A DNA stretch of 64,000 nt, taken from contig JADKHO010000001.1 of NCBI GenBank assembly GCA_016721765.1, positions 1,600,001-1,664,000 of the forward strand, given 5' to 3'. Each line of letters begins with the position of its first letter. The stretch's first letter is position 1. This document shows positions 1-9,067 of the stretch, in pieces. Below the pieces are notes generated by a model. It had not been told where the DNA came from. It was given only the letters and a program-made list of their open reading frames with translations, and did not search any database. The position numbers and the translations under genes were made by a program. The stretch is from Bacteroidota bacterium (GTDB lineage Bacteria; Bacteroidota; Bacteroidia; UBA4408).

Positions 1-207
1 AATTCGTTAGACAAAGAAAACATGCGCAAAAAATACCGTTCGGCGCTTTTACAAAGTGTAGATGAAAATGGGATGCAACAAAATGTAGCCGGAATTGGCT
101 TGATAGATATGGCATTAAAATCGGAGAATAAGTTGGAATATCAATTTAGGGAAGCAAGTGCAGGTATTACTTTCTTTACATTAATCGTTAAAGTTAACAT
201 GAATTAA
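1..207 (+). CDS. SiaB-like (DUF6272) protein, C-terminal part, cut by window edge
   Basis: The frame is open from base 1, so the gene starts upstream; the ATG at 22 is internal or fortuitous. The visible end has a GxGLIDMA stretch, then a SEN-LEYQF segment and a terminal FFTLIVKV strand, the pattern I associate with the C-terminus of SiaB-type proteins. In Pseudomonas aeruginosa SiaB is a cytoplasmic GHKL-like kinase that phosphorylates SiaC, while SiaA dephosphorylates it. The gene ends 3 bases before a SiaC-like gene and a PP2C phosphatase follows, which is the strongest support for the call. The catalytic part lies outside the window. Confidence 0.7.
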   Translation, partial: NSLDKENMRKKYRSALLQSVDENGMQQNVAGIGLIDMALKSENKLEYQFREASAGITFFTLIVKVNMN

Positions 208-210
208 TTT

Positions 211-606
211 ATGGATGCCTTACTCATAGAAGCCACAGAATTCTCGCCTAAAATTTATTTTAATCCAACTGAAAATAAATTCGAAATAAGAGGAGAATCA
301 CGTCCGGAAAATACCTCGAAATTTTATGCACAATTAATACATTGGGTAGAACAATGGAAAATGGATTTAAGTGCAAACCCTCCAGCCAAGCATTTTATAT
401 TTGAGTTTCGATTTGACTATTTTAATTCCACCTCCGCAAAATTTATTCTTGATTTTTTGCAAAAGCTAAATGAATTAGTGCACTTAATTTCGGATTTAAA
501 AATTGGTATACGTTGGTATTATGATGCACGCGATGAGGACATGAGAGAATCGGGTGAAGAATTTTCGCACTTGGTAGATTTGCCTTTCGAGTTTGTTACA
601 CTGTAA
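211..606 (+). CDS. SiaC family (DUF1987) regulatory phosphoprotein
   Basis: A 131-residue cytoplasmic protein without signal peptide. It opens with the family-type pattern IEATEFSPKIYFNPTENKFEI and has a central FDYFNSTSAK segment (residues 68-77) followed by a helix. In SiaC of Pseudomonas a Thr/Ser in the equivalent loop is phosphorylated by SiaB and freed by the PP2C phosphatase SiaA; the candidate residues here are S73, T74 and S75. The length suits the family. It sits 3 bases after the SiaB-like gene and 16 bases before the phosphatase gene, so all three are probably one operon. In Pseudomonas the unphosphorylated protein activates the diguanylate cyclase SiaD; no GGDEF gene is visible here, so the output target is unknown. 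Confidence 0.8.
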   Translation: MDALLIEATEFSPKIYFNPTENKFEIRGESRPENTSKFYAQLIHWVEQWKMDLSANPPAKHFIFEFRFDYFNSTSAKFILDFLQKLNELVHLISDLKIGIRWYYDARDEDMRESGEEFSHLVDLPFEFVTL

Positions 607-622
607 TTTTTAACAATTTGGA

Positions 623-2668
623 ATGACTTTTAATTTTAGGCACTATTTACAGTCGATTCTATTTTTGTTTTTAGGTTTGATTTGTTCTCATTTGGTGCAT
701 GCCTCAACCGAATCATATCTCACCGATAGCTTGCAACATCAACTCGCGGAAGAGAAAAACGACTCAATTAAACTAAATTTATACAATGCTTTATATCTTG
801 CCGTAAAGGGAAGTAATCCGAAACGCGCTTTGGAAATTGCCAATCAGGAACTGGCATTGGCGCAAAAGCTCAGCATTCAACAAGCAATTGCAACAGCGTG
901 CAGCAATTGTTGTTTAGCAAATTATAGTTTGGGAAATTACGATGCGGCGCTTCAATATGGACTAAAGGCGCTTAAAATTCGTGAAGTGCTTGGTGAAAGG
1001 TCGGCTATCGCTTCTTCTTTGGGAAATATTGGAATTGTGTATGCTATTCAAAAACAAATGGGTTTGGCATTGCAGTATTACCAAAAATCATTGGCATTGC
1101 GCCTCGCGTTAAACGATAAAAAAGGCTTGGCGATTTCATACAACAGCATGGGCAACGCGTATCAAGATTTAGGAAATGATTCACTTGCCTTAGTCAATTA
1201 TGAAAACTCATTGCGCCTACGCAAATCTCTTAATGATAAAATTGGTACGGCTCAATCGCTTAATAATATGGCGATTGTGTATGCAGAGCAAAATAATTTA
1301 AACAAATCATTAGACTATCTTTTTCAATCGTTAGCTATTAAACAAGAACTGAATGATTTAAATGGGATGGCTGCATCTTACGACAACATTGGTGATGTGT
1401 ATGCTAAAAGAGGCGCGGCTAACAAAAACAACATGGATATAGACAAGGCTATTGCTTATTATGATAAAAGTCTTGCTATTGCCCGCGAATTGCGCTTAAA
1501 GGAAATAATAAAAGTGTGTTGCGAATCGCTTGCCGCGATGCATCATTTGAAAGGCGATAATGCGCAAGCATATGCTTATTATAAGGAGTTTACACTTATG
1601 AAGGATTCATTGCTTAACGAAAGCATTGCCTTAAATGAAACCGAAATGCACACCAAATACGAGGCTGAAAAAAAGGAAAAGGAAATTGCATTGTTAAATA
1701 AGGATGCTGCAATTGCAGCCTCTCGTGAGAAGAATCAACGACTCATTATTATTAGCGGAATTCTTTTTACCATTATTTTATCGGGCTTTATGCTGAACCG
1801 TTATTTTGTAAAGGAAAGAGCGAATAATCTGCTTACTCAAAAAAATAAATTAATAGACCAAAATCGAAGCGAATTGCGAAAGCAAAAAGATATTATTGAG
1901 CAAAAAAACAGAGATTTAACGGATAGCATTGACTATGCAAAGAATGTGCAAAGCTTGATTTTACCGAGCGAAAGAGAAATTCAAAAAATTTTCCCCGATT
2001 CGTTTGTAAGTTATTTACCAAAGTCCATCGTGAGCGGAGATTTTTATTGGTTGCATCAGGATCAGGATCAACTTTTAATAGCAGTAATCGATTGCACCGG
2101 CCATGGTATACCGGGTGCAATGATGAGTTTTTTGGGATACAATTTATTTGAGAATGTGGTAAAGAGTCAAAAAATTATGAGTCCTGGATTGGTATTAAAA
2201 GCTTTGAATAATGAGATATTCAGCACGGTATCCTTAAAGAATGAAAATCAAAATTCAAAATATGGGATGGATGTTTCTTTGATTTCGATTGATACTAAGC
2301 GTAGAGAAATTTTGTTTTCAGGTGCGCATCATCCCATGTATCTGGTGCGCAAAGGGGAACTGCTCGAATACAAAGGCGATAGATTTTCCTTGGGTACCTT
2401 ATACACGGGAGCTGAAAAGGAATTTACAACCCATCAAGTGTTTTATCAAAAAGACGATATTCTGTTTTTATTTACAGATGGATATCCGGATCAAATTGGT
2501 GGAATGGAACGAAAAAAGTATTACTATGGCCCCTTCAAGGAATTGTTGTTGAAAATTGCCGGACTGCCCATGCAACAGCAAAAAACCTATTTAGAAAGTA
2601 CTTTACATGCATGGAAGGGAACACGAGATCAAACGGATGATGTGTTGATTATGGGTATTCGCCTTTAG
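623..2668 (+). CDS. TPR-containing, membrane-anchored PP2C (SpoIIE-type) phosphatase
   Basis: A 681-residue sensor phosphatase. Residues 1-28 form a signal peptide. Several TPR units (about 40-330) carry the repeated pattern of SLGNIGIVY, SMGNAYQDLG and NMAIVYAEQ helices and should lie in the periplasm. A membrane helix spans about 374-396, a charged coiled coil 397-435, and a SpoIIE-type PP2C domain runs to the C-terminus. Metal-binding acidic residues are visible as SGDFYW (D473), VIDCTGHG (D490), FTDGYPDQ (D619) and QTDDVL (D672/D673). By context it should dephosphorylate the SiaC-like protein in response to a periplasmic cue. Its last codon directly abuts the stop of the convergent kbl gene. 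Confidence 0.85.
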   Translation: MTFNFRHYLQSILFLFLGLICSHLVHASTESYLTDSLQHQLAEEKNDSIKLNLYNALYLAVKGSNPKRALEIANQELALAQKLSIQQAIATACSNCCLANYSLGNYDAALQYGLKALKIREVLGERSAIASSLGNIGIVYAIQKQMGLALQYYQKSLALRLALNDKKGLAISYNSMGNAYQDLGNDSLALVNYENSLRLRKSLNDKIGTAQSLNNMAIVYAEQNNLNKSLDYLFQSLAIKQELNDLNGMAASYDNIGDVYAKRGAANKNNMDIDKAIAYYDKSLAIARELRLKEIIKVCCESLAAMHHLKGDNAQAYAYYKEFTLMKDSLLNESIALNETEMHTKYEAEKKEKEIALLNKDAAIAASREKNQRLIIISGILFTIILSGFMLNRYFVKERANNLLTQKNKLIDQNRSELRKQKDIIEQKNRDLTDSIDYAKNVQSLILPSEREIQKIFPDSFVSYLPKSIVSGDFYWLHQDQDQLLIAVIDCTGHGIPGAMMSFLGYNLFENVVKSQKIMSPGLVLKALNNEIFSTVSLKNENQNSKYGMDVSLISIDTKRREILFSGAHHPMYLVRKGELLEYKGDRFSLGTLYTGAEKEFTTHQVFYQKDDILFLFTDGYPDQIGGMERKKYYYGPFKELLLKIAGLPMQQQKTYLESTLHAWKGTRDQTDDVLIMGIRL

Positions 2669-3859
2669 TTATTTTAGCACGCCAAGTTCTTTGCCCACTT
2701 TTGTAAATGCGGCAATCGCTTTATCGAGATGATGCAGTTCATGTGCTGCCGATATTTGAACGCGTATGCGCGCCAAATCTTTTGGAACCACAGGATAGAA
2801 AAATCCAATAACATAAATTCCTTCGGCCAATAATTTTTCGGCAAATGTTTGCGCTAATTTTGCATCGTATAGCATTACCGGAGTAATGGGATGAATACCG
2901 GGTTTTATGTCAAAACCGGCTTTGGTCATACCCTCACGAAAATACAAAGCGTTGCTCATTACTTTATCGCGCAATGCAGTTGTTTCGCTTAGCAAATCCA
3001 TCACCGCAATAGATGCACCTACGATTGCCGGGGCTAAAGAATTTGAAAATAAATAAGGTCGGGAGCGTTGGCGCAAAAGTGCAATGACTTCTTTTTTACC
3101 GGAAGTAAAACCACCCATAGCACCACCCAGTGCTTTTCCCAGTGTGCCGGTAATAATATCAATTTTGCCCATTACATTGTTGTGCTCATGGGTACCTCTT
3201 CCGGTTTTACCAATAAATCCGGAGGCATGGCATTCATCCACCATAACCAAGGCGTTATACTTTTCGGCCAATACACAAATTTCATCCAATTTTGCAATGT
3301 AGCCATCCATACTAAATACACCATCCGTTACAATGATGCGAAAACGTTGTGCTTGCGCTAATTTTAATTGTGTTTCCAAGTCTTGCATATCGCTGTTTGC
3401 GTAGCGGTAACGTTTGGCTTTGCACAAGCGCACTCCATCAATAATGGAAGCATGATTAAGGGCATCCGAAATGATGGCATCTTCTTCTCCAAAAAGCGGT
3501 TCAAAAACGCCGCCGTTTGCATCAAAAGCTGCTGCGTATAGAATGGTATCTTCTGTTCCTAAAAAAGAGGAGATTTTTTGTTCGAGTGTTTTGTGGATGT
3601 CTTGGGTTCCGCATATAAAGCGTACACTGCTCATCCCAAACCCATGCGAATCCAATGCTTTTTTTGCAGCATCAATCACTTTTGGATGTGAAGAGAGGCC
3701 GAGGTAGTTGTTGGCGCAAAAATTAATTACTTCGGCTCCTGAGTTAACTTTTATATCTGCCCCTTGAGGGCTAACAATAATGCGTTCGTTCTTAAATAAT
3801 CCAGCTTCTTGAATAGCTTGAAGTTCCGCTTGCAGGTGAGTGATAAAATTATTTTGCAT
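2669..3859 (-). CDS. kbl: Glycine C-acetyltransferase (2-amino-3-ketobutyrate CoA ligase)
   Basis: A 396-residue PLP enzyme of the alpha-oxoamine synthase family, cleaving 2-amino-3-oxobutyrate with CoA to glycine and acetyl-CoA in threonine breakdown. Visible family features are NFCANNYLGLS near the N-terminus, GFGMSSVRFICGTQ, the aspartate-histidine segment VDECHASGFIG (D208, H211) and the PLP lysine in TLGKALGG (K242). Length matches the usual about 398. The start is the only sensible ATG, 6 bases after the upstream secreted-protein gene, so both are probably co-transcribed. Threonine dehydrogenase (tdh) is not next to it. 8-amino-7-oxononanoate synthase is the nearest alternative, but the FCANNYLG and SSVRFICGTQ motifs favour Kbl. 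Confidence 0.92.
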   Translation of the reverse strand: MQNNFITHLQAELQAIQEAGLFKNERIIVSPQGADIKVNSGAEVINFCANNYLGLSSHPKVIDAAKKALDSHGFGMSSVRFICGTQDIHKTLEQKISSFLGTEDTILYAAAFDANGGVFEPLFGEEDAIISDALNHASIIDGVRLCKAKRYRYANSDMQDLETQLKLAQAQRFRIIVTDGVFSMDGYIAKLDEICVLAEKYNALVMVDECHASGFIGKTGRGTHEHNNVMGKIDIITGTLGKALGGAMGGFTSGKKEVIALLRQRSRPYLFSNSLAPAIVGASIAVMDLLSETTALRDKVMSNALYFREGMTKAGFDIKPGIHPITPVMLYDAKLAQTFAEKLLAEGIYVIGFFYPVVPKDLARIRVQISAAHELHHLDKAIAAFTKVGKELGVLK

Positions 3860-3865
3860 GATAAA

Positions 3866-4765
3866 TTAGGGATAAAATTCAACTTGTATCGTTTGCATGT
3901 CAATGGTTTTGCGGTTGGGATATTTTGTGAGAATTGCTTCCGGATATTTACCGTTTGTACTATAAAAATAAATCAACTCTTTTTGTAAAATGCTGTTTCG
4001 GTAAAACTTTTCGGTACTCACATTCCCATTTGCATCGTAAGTAAAAATAGTTTTTTCTTCTAATATTCCGGCTACATCTGTGTAGAATGTTTTTTCGAGC
4101 AGTTGGTTTTTTGTATCGTATATATAACTGTTGTTTTCACTCACACCAGTGGCTGTAAAACGTGAGATTTCGCTGTTGGTTAAATTGTGCTCATCCGTAT
4201 AAACAATCCCTTCTTTATATACGATTTCTTTGTCGTTATAGGTTTTTTTTCGGGTTTGATTTTTACTTAGGCTTTCGTAGGAATAGCTTTCGGTCCAAAT
4301 CACTTCTTGTTTTCCGAGTTTGAAAAATTCTCGGCTAAAAAATTTCTCCTCCGGATTGGCCGGGAATTCTTTACAGCGCACTTCACGGCTTGGCTGATGT
4401 TGCGCACCAAACGATACATAAACAGCCAGGATTTCCTTAAGCGTGAATTTTCGTTTTATGGCAAGTGTATCACCGTGATAGTAATAAAAAGTTTCGCTGC
4501 TGTCGCTTTCCACTACATCTAGTTCATGGAAGGGCAGGCCGTTTGTATTAAAGTATATTTTCTTGGAAGTATTTTTAGATTGAATTCTTTGTCCATCTTC
4601 TTTCCAAGCATAAGTAATGCGTAGCGATTTAATTTTTTGCTCACGCACATAATCCGGGTTAACCGAAACAGAATAGAGATGTGAAATAGCAGTTGTTTGT
4701 TTATAAAACTGGGCTTTGCTGCTTGTAGCTAGTAGGAGTATAACCAGGAAGAGATAACGCTGCAT
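3866..4765 (-). CDS. Secreted protein of unknown function with YD-like repeats
   Basis: 299 residues with a clear signal peptide (about 1-18, cleaved after SSKA). The mature part is built from imperfect strand units of the type Tyr-x-Tyr-Asp-x-x-Gly/Asn, for example NNSYIYDTKNQLLEKTFY and TIFTYDANGNVSTEKFY, similar to YD/RHS-like strands in many Bacteroidota hypothetical proteins. No enzymatic motif is seen. It precedes kbl by 6 bases. A TAATTTTG -7 element lies 14 bases upstream of the start. A related repeat style occurs in the protein at 34558-35148. Function unknown; periplasmic or cell-surface location is inferred from the signal peptide. Confidence 0.7.
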   Translation of the reverse strand: MQRYLFLVILLLATSSKAQFYKQTTAISHLYSVSVNPDYVREQKIKSLRITYAWKEDGQRIQSKNTSKKIYFNTNGLPFHELDVVESDSSETFYYYHGDTLAIKRKFTLKEILAVYVSFGAQHQPSREVRCKEFPANPEEKFFSREFFKLGKQEVIWTESYSYESLSKNQTRKKTYNDKEIVYKEGIVYTDEHNLTNSEISRFTATGVSENNSYIYDTKNQLLEKTFYTDVAGILEEKTIFTYDANGNVSTEKFYRNSILQKELIYFYSTNGKYPEAILTKYPNRKTIDMQTIQVEFYP

Positions 4766-4779
4766 AAAAGATTTGCCTG

Positions 4780-4787
4780 CAAAATTA
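4780..4787 (-). promoter_or_regulatory. Candidate -7 promoter element (TAATTTTG)
   Basis: Reads TAATTTTG on the minus strand, a perfect match to the Bacteroidota -7 consensus TAnnTTTG, just upstream of the secreted-protein/kbl operon. The position where the oxygen-type regulon promoters have a TGAY-N4-RTCA box (4811-4822) has no such box, so this looks like a simple promoter. Confidence 0.45.
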
Positions 4788-4873
4788 GGATTTTGGAAGC
4801 TTCTCCATTCAAATCAAAATTTAAATACCAACATTTGTATTAACAGTTAAATACCCTATGAGTATTGATTAAA

Positions 4874-6424
4874 TTAATGTATGGCAGTTACATTAACTTT
4901 TTGAATTTCTTTCAAATGCAATTCAATATGTCGATCATGCGCTTTGTTCTGAAACTCACTGATGATTTCTAAAATGTCGTAATCGATAAAATTACATGCA
5001 CTTCCATCAATCGAAAGTACACTGTATTCGGGAATGCTGTCGAGCGCTTTTCTGAGATTTACTTTGTTGAGGAAACTTACGTTGCTGTTCAATTTGATTT
5101 CAAAAAATTCTGTTTCATGGTTCATCGACTTCGTGATTTTATACTCAGCTTTAAAATTGTTTTGCACAATAAAATAGAGCGATATCAAAAGCCCAATGCT
5201 CACTCCAATTAGTAAATCGGTTGTAAGGATTACGACTATAGTAATAAGGAAGGGAAGAAATTGTTTCCAACCTAAGCTTAACATGTTTTTGTAAAGTTTT
5301 GGTTTTGTGAGGTTATAACCCGTTACCAGTAATATTGATGCAAGCGAGGCATAAGGTATTTTATTTAAAAAGGAGGGAATAAGCAAAACGGCAAGCAATA
5401 AAAAAAGCCCATGTGTAAATGCCGACATTTTGGTTTTGGCCCCTGCATCTACGTTTGCTGCACCCCTCACCACTACTGCGGTTACCGGAATGGCTCCTAA
5501 GAGGCCACAACTAATATTTCCTACGCCCTGTGCAATGAGTTCCCTGTTCATAGGCGTAATTCGATTGCGTTTATCTAATTTATCAACTGCTTCAATACAA
5601 AGCAAGGTTTCCAAAGTAGCCAACATGCCAATAATTATTCCGTCTTTCCAAATTTCAATTGAACTAAATATTTTGGAGAAATCAGGAAAGGAGATGGTGC
5701 CAAAAATGTTGGCCGGTATATTAACCAATTGCGTTTGGCGCAAGGAGTAAGAGGAGAGTGCATGCGTGAAAAAGAAGTTTGCAAATATTCCAATCAGTAC
5801 TACTAATAGCGGCGCGGGTATTACTTTAAGCTTTTTTGCAAAAGTTTGTTGAAGTGCTATCAGAATAAGCAGTGAAAAAACTGTAATGAAAATAGCTCCT
5901 CTGGTGATGTGATGATTAAAATCGCGAAAATTTCCAAGAAAGTTTTTTGAATAAAATAACTGCATAAATCCACTGGTCCAAAAATCAGGTTGGTCATAAC
6001 CCAATGCTAAGGGTATTTGTTTTGAGATTAAAATAATGCCGATTGCCGCAAGCATGCCCTTTATTACCGCACTGGGAAAGTAATTGGCAATTGCTCCTAA
6101 TTTAAGCACTCCAAGCAGCACTTGGAAAGCACCAGCAATCATGACTGCCAAAAGAAAAATTCGGAAATCTCCTAAGGATATTATAGATGCACCTACTAAA
6201 GTTGTTAATCCGGCAGCGGGGCCCGACACGGCCAATTGAGATTTACTAATTAGGGATACTACCACGCCCCCAATTATTCCGGATAAAAGTCCTGCATTTA
6301 AGGGAGCTCCCGATGCAAGTGCAATTCCTAAACAAAGCGGCAGGGCAACCAAAAAAACCGATAATCCTGCAGGTAGATCGTGTTTTAACCAAATGAGTCG
6401 GTAATATTTTAGGGTACGCTTCAT
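4874..6424 (-). CDS. SulP family anion transporter with C-terminal STAS domain
   Basis: A 516-residue inner-membrane protein. The N-terminal signature (DLPAGLSVFLVALPLCLGIALASG, residues 16-39) and the AVSGPAAGLTTLVG segment are typical of SulP/SLC26 carriers. About 10-14 hydrophobic segments follow to residue about 415, then a STAS domain (about 430-516) with the SIDGSACNFIDYDILEII core. Family members move sulfate, bicarbonate or other anions with a proton or sodium; the substrate cannot be read from the sequence. It is transcribed alone or as the last gene after the oxidase block, from which it is separated by 69 bases. A possible TATATTTG -7 element lies at 6442-6449. Confidence 0.88.
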   Translation of the reverse strand: MKRTLKYYRLIWLKHDLPAGLSVFLVALPLCLGIALASGAPLNAGLLSGIIGGVVVSLISKSQLAVSGPAAGLTTLVGASIISLGDFRIFLLAVMIAGAFQVLLGVLKLGAIANYFPSAVIKGMLAAIGIILISKQIPLALGYDQPDFWTSGFMQLFYSKNFLGNFRDFNHHITRGAIFITVFSLLILIALQQTFAKKLKVIPAPLLVVLIGIFANFFFTHALSSYSLRQTQLVNIPANIFGTISFPDFSKIFSSIEIWKDGIIIGMLATLETLLCIEAVDKLDKRNRITPMNRELIAQGVGNISCGLLGAIPVTAVVVRGAANVDAGAKTKMSAFTHGLFLLLAVLLIPSFLNKIPYASLASILLVTGYNLTKPKLYKNMLSLGWKQFLPFLITIVVILTTDLLIGVSIGLLISLYFIVQNNFKAEYKITKSMNHETEFFEIKLNSNVSFLNKVNLRKALDSIPEYSVLSIDGSACNFIDYDILEIISEFQNKAHDRHIELHLKEIQKVNVTAIH

Positions 6425-6493
6425 TGGTTAATTTTTAAAAACAAATATAAGATTCGATAAGATGAATGAGAAGATTTCTGAAATGGTTTCAGC

Positions 6494-7207
6494 TTACTTT
6501 TTATGACAGCAACTGTGTTGTGTACAATCTGTTTTACTCATTTGTGGGCTAAGGTAGGGTATTCCTAAATTCAATCCGCGAACAATTAACAGAAGTGCCA
6601 TTGTTACTACAAAAACAGGGACTGCTTTGCGAATTTTGTTTCTAAAATTTAATGAAATGCTGTTGCTGATTAGCGATAAACTAAGCATTGCCGGTGCAGT
6701 TCCCAAACCAAAGAAGGCCATAAAAAGTGCTCCATTTAAAACATCACCGGTGGCAATGGCACCAACAATTCCGAGATACACCAAACCACAAGGTAACAAT
6801 CCATTTAATAAGCCGATAAAAAAAAGAGAACTGTAATTTTTTTTCTGAAACAAGGCGGTGAATTTTGATTTAAGTTTTCCAATCAGGGAATAAATTTCGG
6901 AGCTAATGCGAAAGCGATTCATAGCACTTTCGGGAAGGAATACCATAATTAAAATTAAGATTCCCAATGCTATCGAAAGCGATTGCTGATAACCGGCAAT
7001 CATAAATGATTTTCCCAATAGCCCAAACAATCCACCCAATAAGGAATAGGTAATAATTCTACCGAGGTTATAAATTAAACCTCCGGCTAACCTTGCGGAT
7101 TTTGAGCTTTTGTTTAATGGTAAAGCAAGCGCAATGGGCCCGCACATTCCAACACAGTGAAAGCTTCCCAAAAATCCCAGCGATATGGCTGCAAGGAACA
7201 GTTCCAT
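6494..7207 (-). CDS. TauE/SafE-like (DsbD_2-type) membrane protein of the cbb3 cluster
   Basis: 237 residues with six predicted membrane helices. The signatures FHCVGMCGPIALALP (about residues 18-31) and LLPCGLVYLG are typical of the family annotated as sulfite exporter TauE/SafE or DsbD_2 that accompanies ccoGH in many genomes. The extreme C-terminus is CTQHSCCHKK, a Cys/His tail that could bind a metal. Position as last gene of the ccoNO-Q-P-G-H run, 1 base after ccoH, points to a role in oxidase assembly, probably copper or redox handling, rather than sulfite export. That role is inferred. Confidence 0.8.
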   Translation of the reverse strand: MELFLAAISLGFLGSFHCVGMCGPIALALPLNKSSKSARLAGGLIYNLGRIITYSLLGGLFGLLGKSFMIAGYQQSLSIALGILILIMVFLPESAMNRFRISSEIYSLIGKLKSKFTALFQKKNYSSLFFIGLLNGLLPCGLVYLGIVGAIATGDVLNGALFMAFFGLGTAPAMLSLSLISNSISLNFRNKIRKAVPVFVVTMALLLIVRGLNLGIPYLSPQMSKTDCTQHSCCHKK

Positions 7208-7208
7208 T

Positions 7209-7646
7209 TTAATTCATAAAAATTTGTTGTTCGTAGTAATACGACTTATTGTTCACCATACATTTTAACTGCATGCGATAAATTCCTCGTTTAAAATTTT
7301 CGTTGTGAATGACTTGATTGCCCTGCGCATCAATATCAAGTTTGTTGGAAAGATCAAGGCTTGCATCTGATGGGCGGTAAAAGAGAATTTCGCCGCTGGC
7401 ATTGTTTCCAATCATTTCCTGCGGGAAAGTAAGATTTACTGTTTTGTTCCTGGCTTCACATTGCACCTGGCCACTTAATGCATTCATATTGTTCTGACCA
7501 TCAATTTTATCCTGAAATTTTAATTCTTGGGCATAATAATCAGCACTAACCAAATCGGTGTTTTCATGATTTGATTTTAGTACCAGAAAAACAATCATCA
7601 GCACAAAACCGATGTATAATATGGCTATTCTTTTTCCCCAATTCAT
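7209..7646 (-). CDS. ccoH: FixH/CcoH family cbb3 oxidase accessory protein
   Basis: 145 residues with one N-terminal membrane helix (about 8-24) and a periplasmic domain that begins with the family-type segment DLVSADYYAQELKFQDKID. FixH/CcoH helps assemble the cbb3 oxidase and interacts with the complex. It lies 15 bases downstream of ccoG and 1 base upstream of the TauE/SafE-like gene, the usual order in Bacteroidota. The rest of the protein is strand-rich and poorly conserved in this family, so the call rests on the N-terminal pattern and the neighbours. Confidence 0.85.
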   Translation of the reverse strand: MNWGKRIAILYIGFVLMIVFLVLKSNHENTDLVSADYYAQELKFQDKIDGQNNMNALSGQVQCEARNKTVNLTFPQEMIGNNASGEILFYRPSDASLDLSNKLDIDAQGNQVIHNENFKRGIYRMQLKCMVNNKSYYYEQQIFMN

Positions 7647-7661
7647 TTTGTTATGGTTTTA

Positions 7662-9065
7662 TTAACGTGAAACAGGACTTAAAAAACTTACTTTAATGGT
7701 CTTAATTTTCTTACCGTTTGAATAAAGTCCAACTTTAATATCTGTCTTGCGGTGTGAAATAGTTGATTTATCTAAGTAAATAAAAAATGCCCCAGCCGAT
7801 TGCGCTTCAGCATTCACCATAAGATCCTTTCCAATCAATTTTATTTCACCCTTTGTGTCTTCTAATTTTAAATTAATAGGAATGTCTCGGTAGGTTTTAT
7901 TTTCCAATTCGATGTTGTAAAGGTTACTAATTTGATTGTTGGGTTGTTCCTGATACAACATGCCTCTTGCTCTAATTATGGTGGCATCTACATCGCTTCT
8001 GCTTGCCAACAAAAACACTTCTATCCCAATCAAGACAGTTAGTACAATTGAGTAGGCAATCATTCTGCCGGTTAAGCGAAGTTTTTGATTTTTTGCGATA
8101 CCGTTTTCAGATGAATAACGAATCAAATCTTTGGGCAAACCTACACTGTCCATCATGTGGTTGCACACATCAATACAAGCAGTGCAGTTAACACATTCGA
8201 GTTGAGTGCCGTTGCGGATATCGATGCCGGTTGGACAAACTTTTACACATTGATGACAATCGATGCAATCGCCCGCTTTTCGGACTTCATTTTTATGGAA
8301 TTTTTCTCTTTGTTCACCACGCACATAATCATAAGCAACCACTACGGAATCCTTATCTAACAAAACACTTTGCAATCTTCCGTAAGGGCAAACAACTAAA
8401 CAAACTTGCTCGCGAAAGCGCACATACACACCGTAAAACACACCTGTAAAAATGAGTATAGACATAAAGCCACCAAAATGCTTTTGCAGTGGCTCGTTCA
8501 TTATTTCAAACAACTTATCTACCCCAATTAAATAGGACAAAAATGTATTGGCAATTATAAATGAGATGATAAAAAAGGCAATATTCTTTGTCGTTTTCTT
8601 TATGATTTTTTCGCGAGTCCAAGGACCATGGTTTAGGCTTTTTTGATGGCTGGCATCTCCCTCAATCCAATATTCCACTTTACGAAAAACCATTTCCATG
8701 AAAACTGTTTGCGGACAAGCCCAGCCGCAAAATACCCTTCCGAAAACCACAGTAAACAGGGCAACAAAAAGAATAAAAATCATCATCCCCAAGCCAAAGA
8801 GGAAAAAATCGTGTGGCCAAAATATCATGGTGAAGAGCACGAATTTCCCCTCCAGGATATTGAACATGAAGAGGGGAACTCCGTTAATTTTTATGAAGGG
8901 CAATGAAAAGAATACAATCAAGTAAAAAATACTCGCATAGGTGCGTAAGTTGTATAATTTACCTTTTGGCTTTTGAGCATAAATCCAAACCCGCTTTCCG
9001 TCTTTGCCTATGGTGGCTATGGAATCACGAAATGATTCATCGTGCTCCGGTGTTTTTTTTTCCAT
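7662..9065 (-). CDS. ccoG: Cytochrome c oxidase accessory protein CcoG (FixG/RdxA)
   Basis: 467 residues. A membrane part contains FCGWACPQTVF (C113, C117) and VCLVVCPYGRLQ. It is followed by two ferredoxin-type 4Fe-4S motifs, CIDCHQCVKVCP (C267, C270, C273, C277) and CVNCTACIDVCN (C291, C294, C297, C301), a further membrane helix and a C-terminal Ig-like periplasmic domain. CcoG is linked to copper reduction and delivery for the cbb3 oxidase. It follows ccoP by 2 bases and precedes ccoH. Length agrees with the family (about 460-480). Confidence 0.95.
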   Translation of the reverse strand: MEKKTPEHDESFRDSIATIGKDGKRVWIYAQKPKGKLYNLRTYASIFYLIVFFSLPFIKINGVPLFMFNILEGKFVLFTMIFWPHDFFLFGLGMMIFILFVALFTVVFGRVFCGWACPQTVFMEMVFRKVEYWIEGDASHQKSLNHGPWTREKIIKKTTKNIAFFIISFIIANTFLSYLIGVDKLFEIMNEPLQKHFGGFMSILIFTGVFYGVYVRFREQVCLVVCPYGRLQSVLLDKDSVVVAYDYVRGEQREKFHKNEVRKAGDCIDCHQCVKVCPTGIDIRNGTQLECVNCTACIDVCNHMMDSVGLPKDLIRYSSENGIAKNQKLRLTGRMIAYSIVLTVLIGIEVFLLASRSDVDATIIRARGMLYQEQPNNQISNLYNIELENKTYRDIPINLKLEDTKGEIKLIGKDLMVNAEAQSAGAFFIYLDKSTISHRKTDIKVGLYSNGKKIKTIKVSFLSPVSR

Positions 9066-9067
9066 TT

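Noticed and set aside
4780..4822. TAATTTTG promoter near kbl as a sixth regulon member
   Set aside because: The -7 element is perfect, but the position 36.5 bp upstream has AAATCAAAATTT and no box, so there is no sign of this regulator.
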